Shown: positions 29,751 through 38,409, counted from the stretch's first letter. The stretch is DNA of 64,000 nt from Streptomyces sp. NRRL F-6131 (GCA_000719695.1 JOHN01000015.1:124001-188000); one strand, 5' to 3'. The notes: a model not told the origin generated them from the sequence alone. Numbers and translations: made by a program.

Positions 29751-30536
29751 GTGAGCCAGCCGGAAATGCAGCCCGAGGAGAGTGCCTGGGGCAAGGAGAT
29801 CGGCGAGGAGGACCCGCCCGCCGCGACCGTCGCGCGCCGCGCCTCGACCCGCCGCCGGTCCGATCTGAGCACCCGCCAGTTCCCGCTCGGGGACTGGGGC
29901 GAGCCCGCCGAGCGGCTGGAGGAGCTGTACCGCTGGTCCGAGGAGCGGGCGGTCGAGGCCATCGACTGGTACCGCAGGGACCGGGTCTGGAAGCGCCGCT
30001 GGGCCCGGCTGCTGCGGTTCGGCACGGCCGGCTTCGCGGTCGGCGGGGTCACCGCCCCGCTGGTCGACCTCACCGGATCGGTCGCCCACGCCACCAGCTG
30101 GGGCTACGTCGGGCTGGCGCTGGCCGGTGCCTGCTACGGCGCGGACCGGGCGTTCGGCCTGACCTCCGGCTGGATGCGCGACGTCTCCACCGCGCAGGCG
30201 CTGCAGCGCCGTCTGGAGGCCTTCCAGTTCGACTGGGCGTCGGAGTGTGTCCGGGAGGTGCTCGGCCCCACCGAGGGCACCGCGGGCGAGGCCGCCGAGC
30301 GGTGCCTCGGGGTGCTGCGGCGGTTCTGCGAGGACATCTCCGACATGGTCCGCACCGAGACCTCGGAGTGGATGCTGGAGTTCCGGGCCGGGATGACCCA
30401 ACTGCCCACCCAGGCCGCCGGCAGCTGGGGCGGTCGCACCGAGCCGGGCGTCGGCGCCCAGGTGCGGGTGCTGCCGCCGCCGGGGGCCAGGCCCACCATG
30501 CCGCGCCAGCGGCCGCCGGAGGGGCCGCTGCGGTAG
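29751..30536 (+). CDS. SLATT-domain membrane protein
   Basis: A 261-residue protein with a charged N-terminus, a helical segment rich in Trp/Arg (R-W-S-E-E-R-A-V-E-A-I-D-W-Y at 61-74) and two adjacent membrane helices (about 87-108 and 115-133), then a cytoplasmic helical tail. This two-helix plus cytoplasmic layout is that of SLATT domains, which were predicted as pore-forming effectors in nucleotide-signal immune systems (SMODS/SLOG-associated). No SMODS, CD-NTase or SLOG gene is next to it, so a housekeeping membrane role is equally possible. The GTG start at 29751 follows AGGGAG. Confidence 0.75.
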   Translation: MSQPEMQPEESAWGKEIGEEDPPAATVARRASTRRRSDLSTRQFPLGDWGEPAERLEELYRWSEERAVEAIDWYRRDRVWKRRWARLLRFGTAGFAVGGVTAPLVDLTGSVAHATSWGYVGLALAGACYGADRAFGLTSGWMRDVSTAQALQRRLEAFQFDWASECVREVLGPTEGTAGEAAERCLGVLRRFCEDISDMVRTETSEWMLEFRAGMTQLPTQAAGSWGGRTEPGVGAQVRVLPPPGARPTMPRQRPPEGPLR

Positions 30537-30664
30537 CGGGCGGCCCGGCGGCGGGGTACCGTCCGGATCCGTCCGGGCCTCGGGCGGGAGCCGCCCACCG
30601 GGGCCCGGGCGCGTCCGGAAGGGGCGCGTCCGGCAGGACCCCGTCGGATCGCGGGCGGCCGGCC

Positions 30665-30709
30665 GGGTTCGTCCGGCCCGGGTTCGTCCGGCCCGGGTTC
30701 GTCCGGCCG
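30665..30709. repeat. Three 15-bp tandem repeats (GGGTTCGTCCGGCCC)
   Basis: Units 30665-30679 and 30680-30694 are identical; 30695-30709 differs at the last base. They lie between convergent genes, a few bases from the stop of the minus-strand gene. Confidence 0.85.
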
Positions 30710-30713
30710 GGGT

Positions 30714-31361
30714 TCAGGCGAAGACGATCATCGATCCCTGGTGCAGGCTCCGGGTCGCCGCCGCGTACAGGCCCGCCCAGGCGTGCCGCTCGCGGGCGAA
30801 GGGGTGCAGGTCGTCCAGCGGCGGGCCGAACGGCTGCTCCAGGCCGGTCGGGCCGAGCGGCCTGGTCGGCGCCGGCGGGTCGTTCGGGTCGATGCCCAGC
30901 GCCGGGGCGACGGCCTGCAGCTCGCGCAGCAGCCCGTGGCTGGAGCCGAGCGGCCCGCCCGAGGCGAGCAGCGACTCCTCCACCAGCGGGACGGCGAACT
31001 CGATCGGCACGTAGGCGCCGGCGTGGTCGAAGTGCCAGACCAGGTGCGACTGCTCGGCGCTGCTCTCGAACATCTCCAGCAGTTGCTCGTAGTCACCGCC
31101 CAGCTCGTCCACCGGCGTGATGTCGAGACCGGTGAGGCCCAGCAGGTAGGCCCGGCGCAGGAAGTGCAGCGAGTCGTAGTCGAAGGCGGCTATCGGCTCG
31201 ACCGCCCCGCTCAGCCCCGGCACGTACCGGTAGACCGGCATCTCGGGCAGGCCGTTCGCGACCAGCGCCCCGTTGTAGAGCACCAGGTCGTCCCGGAAGG
31301 GGTTGTCGGGGCTGTGGCTCAGCACGTCCACCAGCGGGACGAGCCAGAGGTCGCAGGCCAT
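30714..31361 (-). CDS. Conserved actinobacterial protein of unknown function
   Basis: A 215-residue soluble protein starting M-A-C-D-L-W-L-V-P-L-V-D-V-L. It contains A-A-F-D-Y-D-S-L-H-F-L-R-R-A-Y, V-D-E-L-G-G-D-Y-E-Q-L-L and H-L-V-W-H-F-D-H-A-G-A-Y-V-P-I, and is rich in conserved aromatic and acidic residues, which suggests a compact enzyme-like or binding fold. I cannot assign a family. The ATG has a good RBS (GGAAGAG). Codon use is typical of the genome. It lies tail-to-tail with the SLATT gene. Confidence 0.75.
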   Translation of the reverse strand: MACDLWLVPLVDVLSHSPDNPFRDDLVLYNGALVANGLPEMPVYRYVPGLSGAVEPIAAFDYDSLHFLRRAYLLGLTGLDITPVDELGGDYEQLLEMFESSAEQSHLVWHFDHAGAYVPIEFAVPLVEESLLASGGPLGSSHGLLRELQAVAPALGIDPNDPPAPTRPLGPTGLEQPFGPPLDDLHPFARERHAWAGLYAAATRSLHQGSMIVFA

Positions 31362-31478
31362 GGCCGGCTCTTCCTCTCCGGGCGGCGGGAACCGGCCGCA
31401 CGGCGGCGGACGGCGGATGGGCGGGTCGGTTCCCGGACGGTCGGTACGAGGAGCGGCCGGGACGAACGACCGCCCACC

Positions 31479-32597
31479 CTACCGGCCCGGCGCGCGATGC
31501 GGATCCGGCCGCCCCTCGGGCAGTTGGCCGGACGGCGGCTCGGGCGACCGGTGGCCGAACCGCCCGTACGGCACCGACCGCGGCTGGGGCACCAGACCGA
31601 GGCCGAGGCCCAGTTCACGGCCCAGCTCCCGGCCCAGCTCCCGGCCCAGCTCGCGCTCCCGGCCCCGGGCGCCGCCGGCCGGGTGGCCCGGCTCGGCCCG
31701 GTGGTGCGCGGTGCCCGCGCCGCTCCGGCCCGGTCCGGCGTCCTCGAGGGCTTCCGGGGCCTCCCGGGCCGCCGTCGCGGCCGTCGCGGCCGGACCGTCC
31801 TGGGCCTCCGGGCCGTCCGCGGCACCGGCGACGGCACCGGCGGCGGGCCCGTCCGACGCGGCGACGGGGCGCCCGGTCAGCAGCGGCAGCACCCCCACCG
31901 TCTCCACCTCCTGCCCGGCCAGCTCGGCCAGCAGCCCGACGGTGAAGAGGTTGTACTCGCAGACGATCCGGTGCGCGCGCGACACGTCGCGCGCCTCGAT
32001 CGCGTCCACCAGGTCGAGGTGGCTGTCCCAGCAGACCCCGGCCAGCTGCGGCATCGACCGCAGGTACCGCGCCGCGAACATCCACGACTGCACCCGCAGC
32101 CAGTCCAGGTAGTCGGCGATCCGGCGGTTGCCCAGCAGGCCGGCGACCTCCTGCCAGAACCGGCGGTCGCAGCCCACCATCACGTCCAGGTTGCCCGCCC
32201 GGGCCGCCCGCACCGCGGCGTCCGCCCGGCGGCGCAGCGAGGGCATCCGGCTCTCGTCGGCCGGTCCGGGGTCCACGGCCAGTCGTCGGAAGTAGCTGTC
32301 GGTGATCAGCACCCGGGACTCGAAGATCTCCCGGAAGTCGTCCCAGCCGAACTCGGGGACGGTGAAGCCCCGGTGGTGCTCGGCCCGGAGCAGTCCCTGC
32401 GAGGCGAGGTCGACCAGCGCCTCGCGGGCCGGGGTCGCCGAGACGCCGTAGAGCTCGGCGATCTCCTTGACGGTGAAGTTCCGCCCGGCGGCGAGCCGGC
32501 CGGCCATCATCTCCTCGCGCAGCGCGCCCGCGATCTGCTCGCGCAGGCTGTTGCGCTGGATCACGGGACGGGTGCCGCCCGCGCCGGTGCCGGACAT
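31479..32597 (-). CDS. GntR-family regulator, FCD (FadR-like) class, with long C-terminal extension
   Basis: A 372-residue regulator. The N-terminal winged helix-turn-helix (about 12-80; L-R-E-Q-I-A-G-A-L-R-E-E, A-T-P-A-R-E-A-L) is followed by an all-helical FCD ligand domain (about 90-225). FCD members bind small carboxylates or acyl-CoA and usually repress adjacent genes. The last ~140 residues are Ala/Gly/Glu/Arg-rich low complexity, including E-L-G-R repeats, and are unusual since the family is typically 220-250 residues. ATG 32597 has GAGGAGG upstream. It lies ~200 bp downstream of a nitrilase on the same strand. Confidence 0.88.
   Translation of the reverse strand: MSGTGAGGTRPVIQRNSLREQIAGALREEMMAGRLAAGRNFTVKEIAELYGVSATPAREALVDLASQGLLRAEHHRGFTVPEFGWDDFREIFESRVLITDSYFRRLAVDPGPADESRMPSLRRRADAAVRAARAGNLDVMVGCDRRFWQEVAGLLGNRRIADYLDWLRVQSWMFAARYLRSMPQLAGVCWDSHLDLVDAIEARDVSRAHRIVCEYNLFTVGLLAELAGQEVETVGVLPLLTGRPVAASDGPAAGAVAGAADGPEAQDGPAATAATAAREAPEALEDAGPGRSGAGTAHHRAEPGHPAGGARGRERELGRELGRELGRELGLGLGLVPQPRSVPYGRFGHRSPEPPSGQLPEGRPDPHRAPGR
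31609..31656. repeat. Four 12-bp tandem repeats in the 3' part of the GntR gene
   Basis: Units 31609-31620, 31621-31632, 31633-31644 and 31645-31656 follow CCCAGCTCCCGG; the middle two are identical. On the coding strand they give E-L-G-R/E-L-G-R repeats. Confidence 0.85.
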
Positions 32598-32799
32598 GCG
32601 CGCGACCTCCTCGGGCGGGCCGGCGGCCTGACGGGGACAGACCGGCGGAAGAACGGCTGGTAACACGACGAGGGCTCATCTTCTCAAAAAGGACACGCTC
32701 GTGTACAAGCCCCCACATGCGCCCCCGCCGCACTCCCCGCGCGCCCGCCCCGCGCACCTCGCCCGAGGCGGCCCGCGCGCTCCGGCACCGGCGGTGCCG

Positions 32800-33597
32800 T
32801 CAGCGCTGGACCGGCGCCGGGATGCCGAGCAGCCGGTCCCGGTGCACCGGGAACTCCGCCCGCGCCTCGGCCACCGCGGCCGGGTCGAACTCCACGGTCA
32901 GCACCTCCTCGCCCGGCCCCGCCTCGGCCAGCACCCGGCCCCACGGGTCCACCGCGATGCTGTGGCCCGCCTGCTCGACCCCGCCGTGCGTCCCCGCCGT
33001 GTTGCAGGCCAGCACGTACGCCTGCTCCTCCACCGCGCGCGCCCGGTTCAGCAGCGTCCAGTGCTCCCGCCGCCGGGCCGGCCAGGCCGCCGGGACCACC
33101 AGCACCTGCGCGCCGGCGTCCAGCAGCGCCCGGAACAGCTCCGGGAAGCGCAGGTCGTAGCAGGTCGCCAGCCCCAGCGTGCCGACGTCGGTGGCCGCGG
33201 TGACGATCTCCTGCCCGGCCCCCATCACCACCGCCTCACCGCTGTCGAAGCCGAAGCGGTGGATCTTGCGGTAGGTGTGCACCAGCTCGCCGTCCGGGGC
33301 GAACAGCAGCGAGGTGTTGTAGATCGGCCCGTCCGGATCGCGCTCGACGATCGAACCGGCGTGCAGCCAGACGCCCGCCGCCTTCGCGGCCGCGGCCATC
33401 GCGTCCGAGGTCGGCCCGTCCAGCGCCTCGGCGCCGTCCGACCAGAGGTCGTAGGCGAATCCGCCGAGCGCCCACAGCTCGGGGAGGACCACCAGGTCGG
33501 CTCCCCGCTGGGCCCGCACCAGAGCGGCCGCGCGGGCCCGTCGCTCGGCCGGGGGCTCGGCGTCGGAGACCGCGAGTTGGATCAATGAAGCGCGCAC
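32800..33597 (-). CDS. Carbon-nitrogen hydrolase (nitrilase superfamily)
   Basis: A 265-residue cytoplasmic hydrolase with the full Glu-Lys-Cys triad: E40 (V-V-L-P-E-L), K111 (Y-R-K-I-H) and C146 (L-A-T-C-Y-D-L-R-F-P). The pattern is closest to the omega-amidase/YafV-like carbon-nitrogen family acting on amides, not true nitriles. The GTG at 33597 gives the usual start M-R-A-S-L-I-Q-L-A-V; a second GTG at 33612 is possible. It is divergent from a DinB-like gene with a 175-bp shared promoter region. Confidence 0.92.
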   Translation of the reverse strand: MRASLIQLAVSDAEPPAERRARAAALVRAQRGADLVVLPELWALGGFAYDLWSDGAEALDGPTSDAMAAAAKAAGVWLHAGSIVERDPDGPIYNTSLLFAPDGELVHTYRKIHRFGFDSGEAVVMGAGQEIVTAATDVGTLGLATCYDLRFPELFRALLDAGAQVLVVPAAWPARRREHWTLLNRARAVEEQAYVLACNTAGTHGGVEQAGHSIAVDPWGRVLAEAGPGEEVLTVEFDPAAVAEARAEFPVHRDRLLGIPAPVQR

Positions 33598-33772
33598 AGT
33601 ACCACCGTCCACGGCAAGAGTCCTACGATCGTCACCCGAAAGCGCTGCCCCGCTCTCAGCAGGCAGCGTAACGTGCGGTTAGCGTGTGCGCCCGGAAGCC
33701 GGACCTTCCCGGCCGATCCCGGAGCACGCGGACACGCGTGGCAAGGCAGCTGACGGAGGGCCGGAGATTCCC

Positions 33773-34594
33773 GTGACGGACAACCAGACCGTGCAGGCGT
33801 ACACCGACGCGTGGACGCAGTCCATCGAGGCGATATCCGAACTGGTGCGCCCCCTGCCGGAGGACTCCTGGAACCGGGCCACCGAGTGCCCCGGCTGGTC
33901 CGTCCGGGACGTCGTCTCGCACGTGATCGCCGTCGAGTCCGAGATCCTCGGCGATCCGCGGCCGATCCACTCGCTGCCGCGCGACCTGCTCCACGTGACC
34001 ACCGAGGCCGCCCGCTACCTCGAACTGCCCGTCGACAAGCGCCGCTGCCACACCGCGCTGGAGATGACCGGCGAGCTGGACTACACGATCATCCGCCGTT
34101 CCCGCGCCCTGCGGAACGCCAAGCAGATGCCCAACGAGCCGGTCCGCTGGCCGGCCGGCCCGCAGAGCCGCGACATCCCGTACCACGAGCTGCTCCGGCT
34201 GCGCGCCTTCGACGTCTGGGTGCACGAGCAGGACCTCCGCCGCGCCCTCGGCACCCCGGGCAACCTCGACTCCCCGGCCGCCCTGGTCGCCCGCGACGTC
34301 CTGCTGCAGGGCCTGCCGAAGGCCGTCGCCCACCGGGCCGGCGCCCCGGCCGGCAGCACCCTGGTCGTCGACGTCACCGGCCCGGTGGAGTTCCTGCGCA
34401 CCGTCCGGATCGACTCCGCCGGGCGCGGCAGCGTCGACGAGTCCATCAGCCTGGCCCCCGACGTCCAGCTGACCCTCGACTGGGAGACCTACGTCCGCCT
34501 CGCCTGCGGCCGCGGCCGCCCGGGCTCGGTGATCGTCGAGGGCGACAAGGAACTCGCCGACCGCGTCCTGGCCAACTTCTCCGTCACCCCGTAG
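33773..34594 (+). CDS. Maleylpyruvate isomerase family / mycothiol-dependent (DinB-like) protein
   Basis: A 273-residue protein with an MDMPI domain. Key parts are A-T-E-C-P-G-W-S-V-R-D-V-V-S-H-V (about 38-53) with the metal-ligand His, and R-A-F-D-V-W-V-H-E-Q-D-L-R-R-A-L (about 147-162), the second ligand set; a C-terminal MDMPI_C-type domain follows. Members use mycothiol or are of unknown function. It is the second DinB-type gene in the window, and only distantly similar to the one at 13795. GTG 33773 follows GGAG with a 6-base spacer. Confidence 0.88.
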   Translation: MTDNQTVQAYTDAWTQSIEAISELVRPLPEDSWNRATECPGWSVRDVVSHVIAVESEILGDPRPIHSLPRDLLHVTTEAARYLELPVDKRRCHTALEMTGELDYTIIRRSRALRNAKQMPNEPVRWPAGPQSRDIPYHELLRLRAFDVWVHEQDLRRALGTPGNLDSPAALVARDVLLQGLPKAVAHRAGAPAGSTLVVDVTGPVEFLRTVRIDSAGRGSVDESISLAPDVQLTLDWETYVRLACGRGRPGSVIVEGDKELADRVLANFSVTP

Positions 34595-34604
34595 CCCCGT
34601 CCGT

Positions 34605-34645
34605 CACCCACCCGGCGTACACGCACCGCGGACGCCGGGTGGGTG
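34605..34645 (+). terminator. Terminator after the DinB-like gene
   Basis: A perfect 14-bp stem (34605-34618 with 34632-34645) with a 13-base loop starts 10 bases after the stop codon. Confidence 0.75.
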
Positions 34646-34743
34646 CGCCTCGTGCTCCCGTGCGTCACGTTGGAACCAGTACCCCCCCCTGTTCGCCGTC
34701 GTTCTTCCGGGCAGCGTCACCCGAACGAAGGAGGGGCGTCCAG

Positions 34744-35574
34744 ATGGACGACGAACAGACGATGCAGGGGCGGATGGAGCTGGTCCGGTCGAGCTTCCCG
34801 GTCACGGGCCAGCCGATCAGGGTCGTGATGATCGACGGCGAGCCGTGGTTCGTCACGGCGGACGTGTGCCGGGTCCTGGGGCGAAGCAATCCCAGCGAAG
34901 CCCACAAGGTGGTGAAGGCGGGGAATGCGCGCATCGTCGACCTGCGCTCGGTAACTATCAGCGAGACTGATGGTTTCAGCGTTTCCCCAGGTGAGAAAGC
35001 CTACAGCCGGGGAAATCCGGAGCTCGGGGTGATCAACGAGGCGGGCCTCTACACCCTGATCATGAAGTCGACCAAGCCCAACACCGAGTCGTTCCAGGAA
35101 TGGGTGACCGGGGATCTGCTTCCCTCCGTCCGCCGGGGTGACACCGCCATCCCGAACCAGCAGCGGCGGATGGCGGAGACGCTCACCGAGGCGATCGGGC
35201 AGCAGGTGTACGTCGTCGCGCGGATCGAGCACGAGGACTGGCCGGGCCTGATTGTCCGCTCCGACGGCACGGTCCACTGCCGGCACGGGGAGATGGCTCT
35301 CCGACTGCCCGGCCCGGACGACAGCGGTCCGCCGTTCGGCCCCTACTTCGAGTGCCGGGGCGAGGGGAACGTCGGGATCCGGGGGAGCCGACCGGTCCCG
35401 GGCTGCCCGAAGCTGCGGATCGTGGACCTGGTCCGGATGCGGGACGAGGCCCGGTCCGAACCGGCGACCGAGCCGACGCGCGACCACGCCCTCATGTACG
35501 CAGACGTGGCCTGCGGTCGGATCCACGGAACACCCCGGCAGTTCGCCGAGTTCGTGCGGGAGTACCGAGGCTGA
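34744..35574 (+). CDS. BRO-N domain protein (phage antirepressor-like)
   Basis: A 276-residue protein. Residues 18-130 form a BRO-N/Bro family domain (R-V-V-M-I-D-G-E-P-W-F-V-T-A-D-V-C-R-V-L-G, then E-S-F-Q-E-W-V-T-G-D-L-L-P-S-V-R-R), as in phage and baculovirus BRO antirepressors; the C-terminal half is not recognised. Such genes usually come from phage or integrated elements. The codon use around 34950-35000 is less G/C-biased than neighbours. The RBS is strong (GGAGGGG). It is enclosed by a terminator on the left and a perfect palindrome on the right, so it looks like a single-gene insertion into core chromosome. Confidence 0.85.
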   Translation: MDDEQTMQGRMELVRSSFPVTGQPIRVVMIDGEPWFVTADVCRVLGRSNPSEAHKVVKAGNARIVDLRSVTISETDGFSVSPGEKAYSRGNPELGVINEAGLYTLIMKSTKPNTESFQEWVTGDLLPSVRRGDTAIPNQQRRMAETLTEAIGQQVYVVARIEHEDWPGLIVRSDGTVHCRHGEMALRLPGPDDSGPPFGPYFECRGEGNVGIRGSRPVPGCPKLRIVDLVRMRDEARSEPATEPTRDHALMYADVACGRIHGTPRQFAEFVREYRG

Positions 35575-35577
35575 CGC

Positions 35578-35622
35578 ATGCCCCCGCTATGCCTGACTTC
35601 AAGTCAGGCATAGCGGGGGCAT
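35578..35622. terminator. Perfect 45-bp palindrome (22-bp arms), likely bidirectional terminator
   Basis: Arms 35578-35599 and 35601-35622 are exact reverse complements around one central C. It lies 3 bases past the BRO-N stop and about 50 bases beyond the end of the convergent MFS gene, the position for a shared terminator. The A/T-containing central part (TGACTT C AAGTCA) and unusual length also suit a mobile-element end or protein-binding site. Confidence 0.75.
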
Positions 35623-35650
35623 ACCCTTCCTGAAGGTGGGGGTTGTTCAC

Positions 35651-35669
35651 GTTTCCGCAGGTCGGAAAC
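35651..35669 (-). terminator. Short hairpin at the 3' end of the MFS gene
   Basis: GTTTCCG and CGGAAAC pair across a 5-base loop directly after the MFS stop. It may assist termination of that gene. Confidence 0.4.
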
Positions 35670-35670
35670 C

Positions 35671-37053
35671 CTACGCGGAAGCCCCCGCGAGCTTCCGGCG
35701 CAGTCGCAGGATCATCAGGGTGCCCACCGCCATCGGCACGTACTGCCAGCAGAAGGCCCAGCGGAAGGCGCCCGCGGAGTACCCGCCGGAGCCGTCCGGG
35801 GTCAGGACGTCGAGCAGGACGCCGATGCCGAAGAGCGTGATCATCGTGCCGATGAAGCCGCCCATGTTGACGATGCCGGAGGCGGTGCCGAGGCGTTCGA
35901 CGGGGTTGCGGGCGCGGGCGTAGTCGAGGCCGACCAGTGAGGCGGGGCCGTTGCTGCCCATCACCAGGATGATCGCGACCAGCAGCCAGAGCGGCGGGTG
36001 ACCCTCGGGCCAGGCGAGGGTCACCGCCCACAGCAGCGAGGTCACTCCGATGGTGGTGAGCACGATCGGCATCCGGGCCCGGGCCGTGCGGGAGAGCAGC
36101 CGGCCGAACAGGAAGCCGAAGCTCATGTTGGCGAGCACCAGCAGGGTGAGCAGCCCGCCGGCCTCGGTGCGGGTCATGCCCTGGGCCTGGACGAGGTACG
36201 GCAGGCCCCACAGCAGTCCGAAGGCGTTGCCCGGGAACTGCGTGGTGAAGTGGATCCAGAGCCCGAGCCGGGTGCCCGGCTCCTGCCAGGCCTCCCGGAC
36301 CTGGCGCCCGACGGCGAGCCGGGGCCGCCCGGCCGCGAGCCCGGCCGGCGCGGTCGGCGCGGCGCCCTCCGGCGACTCCCGGAGGAACAGCGCGACGAGC
36401 GCGAAGACGGCGATCCCCAGCAGCGCGATGGCGGTGAAGGTGGGCGTCCAGCCCTCGCTGTGCAGGGCCTGGGCGAGGACGACGGTGGTCACCAGGTTGC
36501 CGCTCATCCCGGCGAGGCCGGTCAGCTGGGCGACGAGCGGGTTCTTGGCGGCGGGGAACCAGCGCGCGGCGATCCGCAGCACGCTGATGAAGGTCATCGC
36601 GTCGCCGCAGCCGAGCACGGCCCGGGAGGCGAGCGCGGGGCCGAAGGCGTCGGAGAAGGCGAAGGCGAGCTGGCCGGTGCTGAGCAGCAGGACGCCCAGC
36701 AGCAGCACCTTGCGCGGTCCGAACCGGTCGACCAGCACGCCGACGGGTATCTGCATGGCCGCGTAGACGAGGACCTGGAGGATCGAGAAGGTGGAGAGCG
36801 CGGAGGCGCCGATGCCGAAGCGGTCGGCGGCGTCCAGGCCCGCGACGCCGAGGCTGGTGCGGTGGATGACGGCCAGGACGTAGACGGTGGCACCGATCGA
36901 CCAGGCCAGCCAGGCGGCCCGGCCGCCCGGCGGCTGCGGACGGTCGGTGGTGGGACCGGGGGTGGGGCCGGTGGCGCCGGTGGCGCGGTCGCCGGCGACC
37001 CGGGGAGCGGCGGCGGGCAGGGGGCGGGCTGAACTGGCGGGCTCCACGCTCAT
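35671..37053 (-). CDS. MFS transporter
   Basis: A 460-residue major-facilitator permease. A Pro/Thr/Ala-rich cytoplasmic N-terminus (about 1-45) precedes twelve predicted helices. The loop motif D-R-F-G-P-R-K between helices 2 and 3 and the R-x-x-x-G-C-G-D-A motif around helix 4 identify the family; the overall pattern is nearest the hexuronate/nitrate-type MFS uptake branch. The substrate is unknown. No regulator sits directly beside it. Confidence 0.92.
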   Translation of the reverse strand: MSVEPASSARPLPAAAPRVAGDRATGATGPTPGPTTDRPQPPGGRAAWLAWSIGATVYVLAVIHRTSLGVAGLDAADRFGIGASALSTFSILQVLVYAAMQIPVGVLVDRFGPRKVLLLGVLLLSTGQLAFAFSDAFGPALASRAVLGCGDAMTFISVLRIAARWFPAAKNPLVAQLTGLAGMSGNLVTTVVLAQALHSEGWTPTFTAIALLGIAVFALVALFLRESPEGAAPTAPAGLAAGRPRLAVGRQVREAWQEPGTRLGLWIHFTTQFPGNAFGLLWGLPYLVQAQGMTRTEAGGLLTLLVLANMSFGFLFGRLLSRTARARMPIVLTTIGVTSLLWAVTLAWPEGHPPLWLLVAIILVMGSNGPASLVGLDYARARNPVERLGTASGIVNMGGFIGTMITLFGIGVLLDVLTPDGSGGYSAGAFRWAFCWQYVPMAVGTLMILRLRRKLAGASA

Positions 37054-37173
37054 AGTGGCCCCAGAGTAGTCATCCCATCATTGGATGCCCAGGGTGGGGG
37101 CCCGGGGGCCGGGGGCGCGGCACACCGTCCGGCCCGGCCCCCGGCGGCCCCGCGCGCCCCGCACGCGCCCCGC

Positions 37174-38409
37174 TCAGCCGTTGACCGTCCAGGAGACCGA
37201 GCGGGTCATGTAGCGCTCCCGGAAGGCCTCGTCCCGGACCCAGTCCGTGGTGTCCCGGACGGTCGCCGTGACGGTGGCGCTGCGGCCCGGCTCCAGCGCC
37301 AGCGGCGCGGTGTCCAGCCAGCTGCGGTCGGGCGCCTGCGGTTCGACCGGGACGCCGTCCACCGTCCAGTCCACCCGCAGTTGCCGGGCCCCGGTCAGCG
37401 GGACCGGCCGGACCTCCAGCCGGGGCCGGCCGGTGACGTCGCCGGGCGGCGGCGCAGGGGCGTCGGTGGGCCGGATCCGGCGGTAGATCTCCTCGATGAT
37501 CGCCTCCCGCGAGGGCAGGTTGTACGCCCCGCCGAGGGTGCGCATCACCGAGTCCGGGGTGGGCCGGTAGACGCCGTTGGCGCTGCGGTAGGCGCCGATG
37601 GTCCCGGCGCCGTCCGGGGACTCCACGCCGAGCCAGCGCCACCACTTGGACTGCTTGCGGCGCATGTCCTCGGCGTTGTCGGTGGCGAGGTTGGGGTAGT
37701 CGGCGTCGTCGGGCGCGCTGTCGTACTCGTCGCCGAGGTCGCCGACGGTGTGCCCTATCTCGTGCTGGATGATCCGCCCGGCGTCGGGGCTGCCGCCGGC
37801 CAGGGTGGTCACCCCGGTGCCGCCGGCGCCGCCGTACTCCGTGGAGTTGGCCAGCGCGATGAGGTACTGCGGGCCGTCGCCCCGGCCGGCGTACCGGGCG
37901 GTCGCCTCCTCGTCGGCGCAGAGCAGCCGGGCGGTGCCCTCGCACCAGAAGTGCATGCCGAGCGGCGTGGCCGGGTTGCGGCCGCGGCTCTCGGTCTCGG
38001 CGATGCCGGAGACCGGGGAGACCACCTCGACCCGCCTTATGTTGAAGAACCCCTGGTAGCTGCGGAACGGCTCGATCTCCATCAGCGCGCGCCAGGCCCG
38101 GTCCGCCTGTTCGCGGAAGACCTCCTGCTCCTCGGCGGTGTAGCCGTCGCCGAGCAGGACGAGGGTGATCCGGTTGGCCGGGTCCCCGGTCCGCCGTATG
38201 TCGACGGTCGGCGCGTCCCCGGCGGTGCGCAGGTCGGCGCGCTGCACCGCGGCGTGCGGCGGCACCGCGCGGTCCGCGGGGGCGCCGGCTCCGATCACCC
38301 CGAACGGTGAGGGTCCGGCCAGTTCGAGCGCGGCCGGGAGTACGGCGGTGGACACCAGCACGAGCGCGGCCAGACTCCGGACGATCCGGCCAGGGTTGCC
38401 AGGCGGCAT
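37174..38409 (-). CDS. Secreted M64 family metallopeptidase (IgA-peptidase M64 type)
   Basis: A 411-residue exported protein with an N-terminal signal (R-I-V-R-S-L-A-A-L-V-L-V, about 8-30). The catalytic zinc motif H-E-I-G-H is at 216-220 inside Q-H-E-I-G-H-T-V-G-D-L-G-D-E-Y, which is the M64 hallmark, and D-G-Y-T-A-E-E-Q is conserved near residue 88. A C-terminal Ig-like domain follows (about 320-410). Family members degrade host or environmental proteins; the substrate here is unknown. GAGGA lies 9 bases before the ATG. It is divergent from the LAXTG surface protein gene. Confidence 0.9.
   Translation of the reverse strand: MPPGNPGRIVRSLAALVLVSTAVLPAALELAGPSPFGVIGAGAPADRAVPPHAAVQRADLRTAGDAPTVDIRRTGDPANRITLVLLGDGYTAEEQEVFREQADRAWRALMEIEPFRSYQGFFNIRRVEVVSPVSGIAETESRGRNPATPLGMHFWCEGTARLLCADEEATARYAGRGDGPQYLIALANSTEYGGAGGTGVTTLAGGSPDAGRIIQHEIGHTVGDLGDEYDSAPDDADYPNLATDNAEDMRRKQSKWWRWLGVESPDGAGTIGAYRSANGVYRPTPDSVMRTLGGAYNLPSREAIIEEIYRRIRPTDAPAPPPGDVTGRPRLEVRPVPLTGARQLRVDWTVDGVPVEPQAPDRSWLDTAPLALEPGRSATVTATVRDTTDWVRDEAFRERYMTRSVSWTVNG

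Noticed and set aside
35578..35622. Phage attachment site
   Set aside because: It is a palindrome without a second matching copy in the window, no tRNA and no integrase nearby; terminator is the simpler reading.
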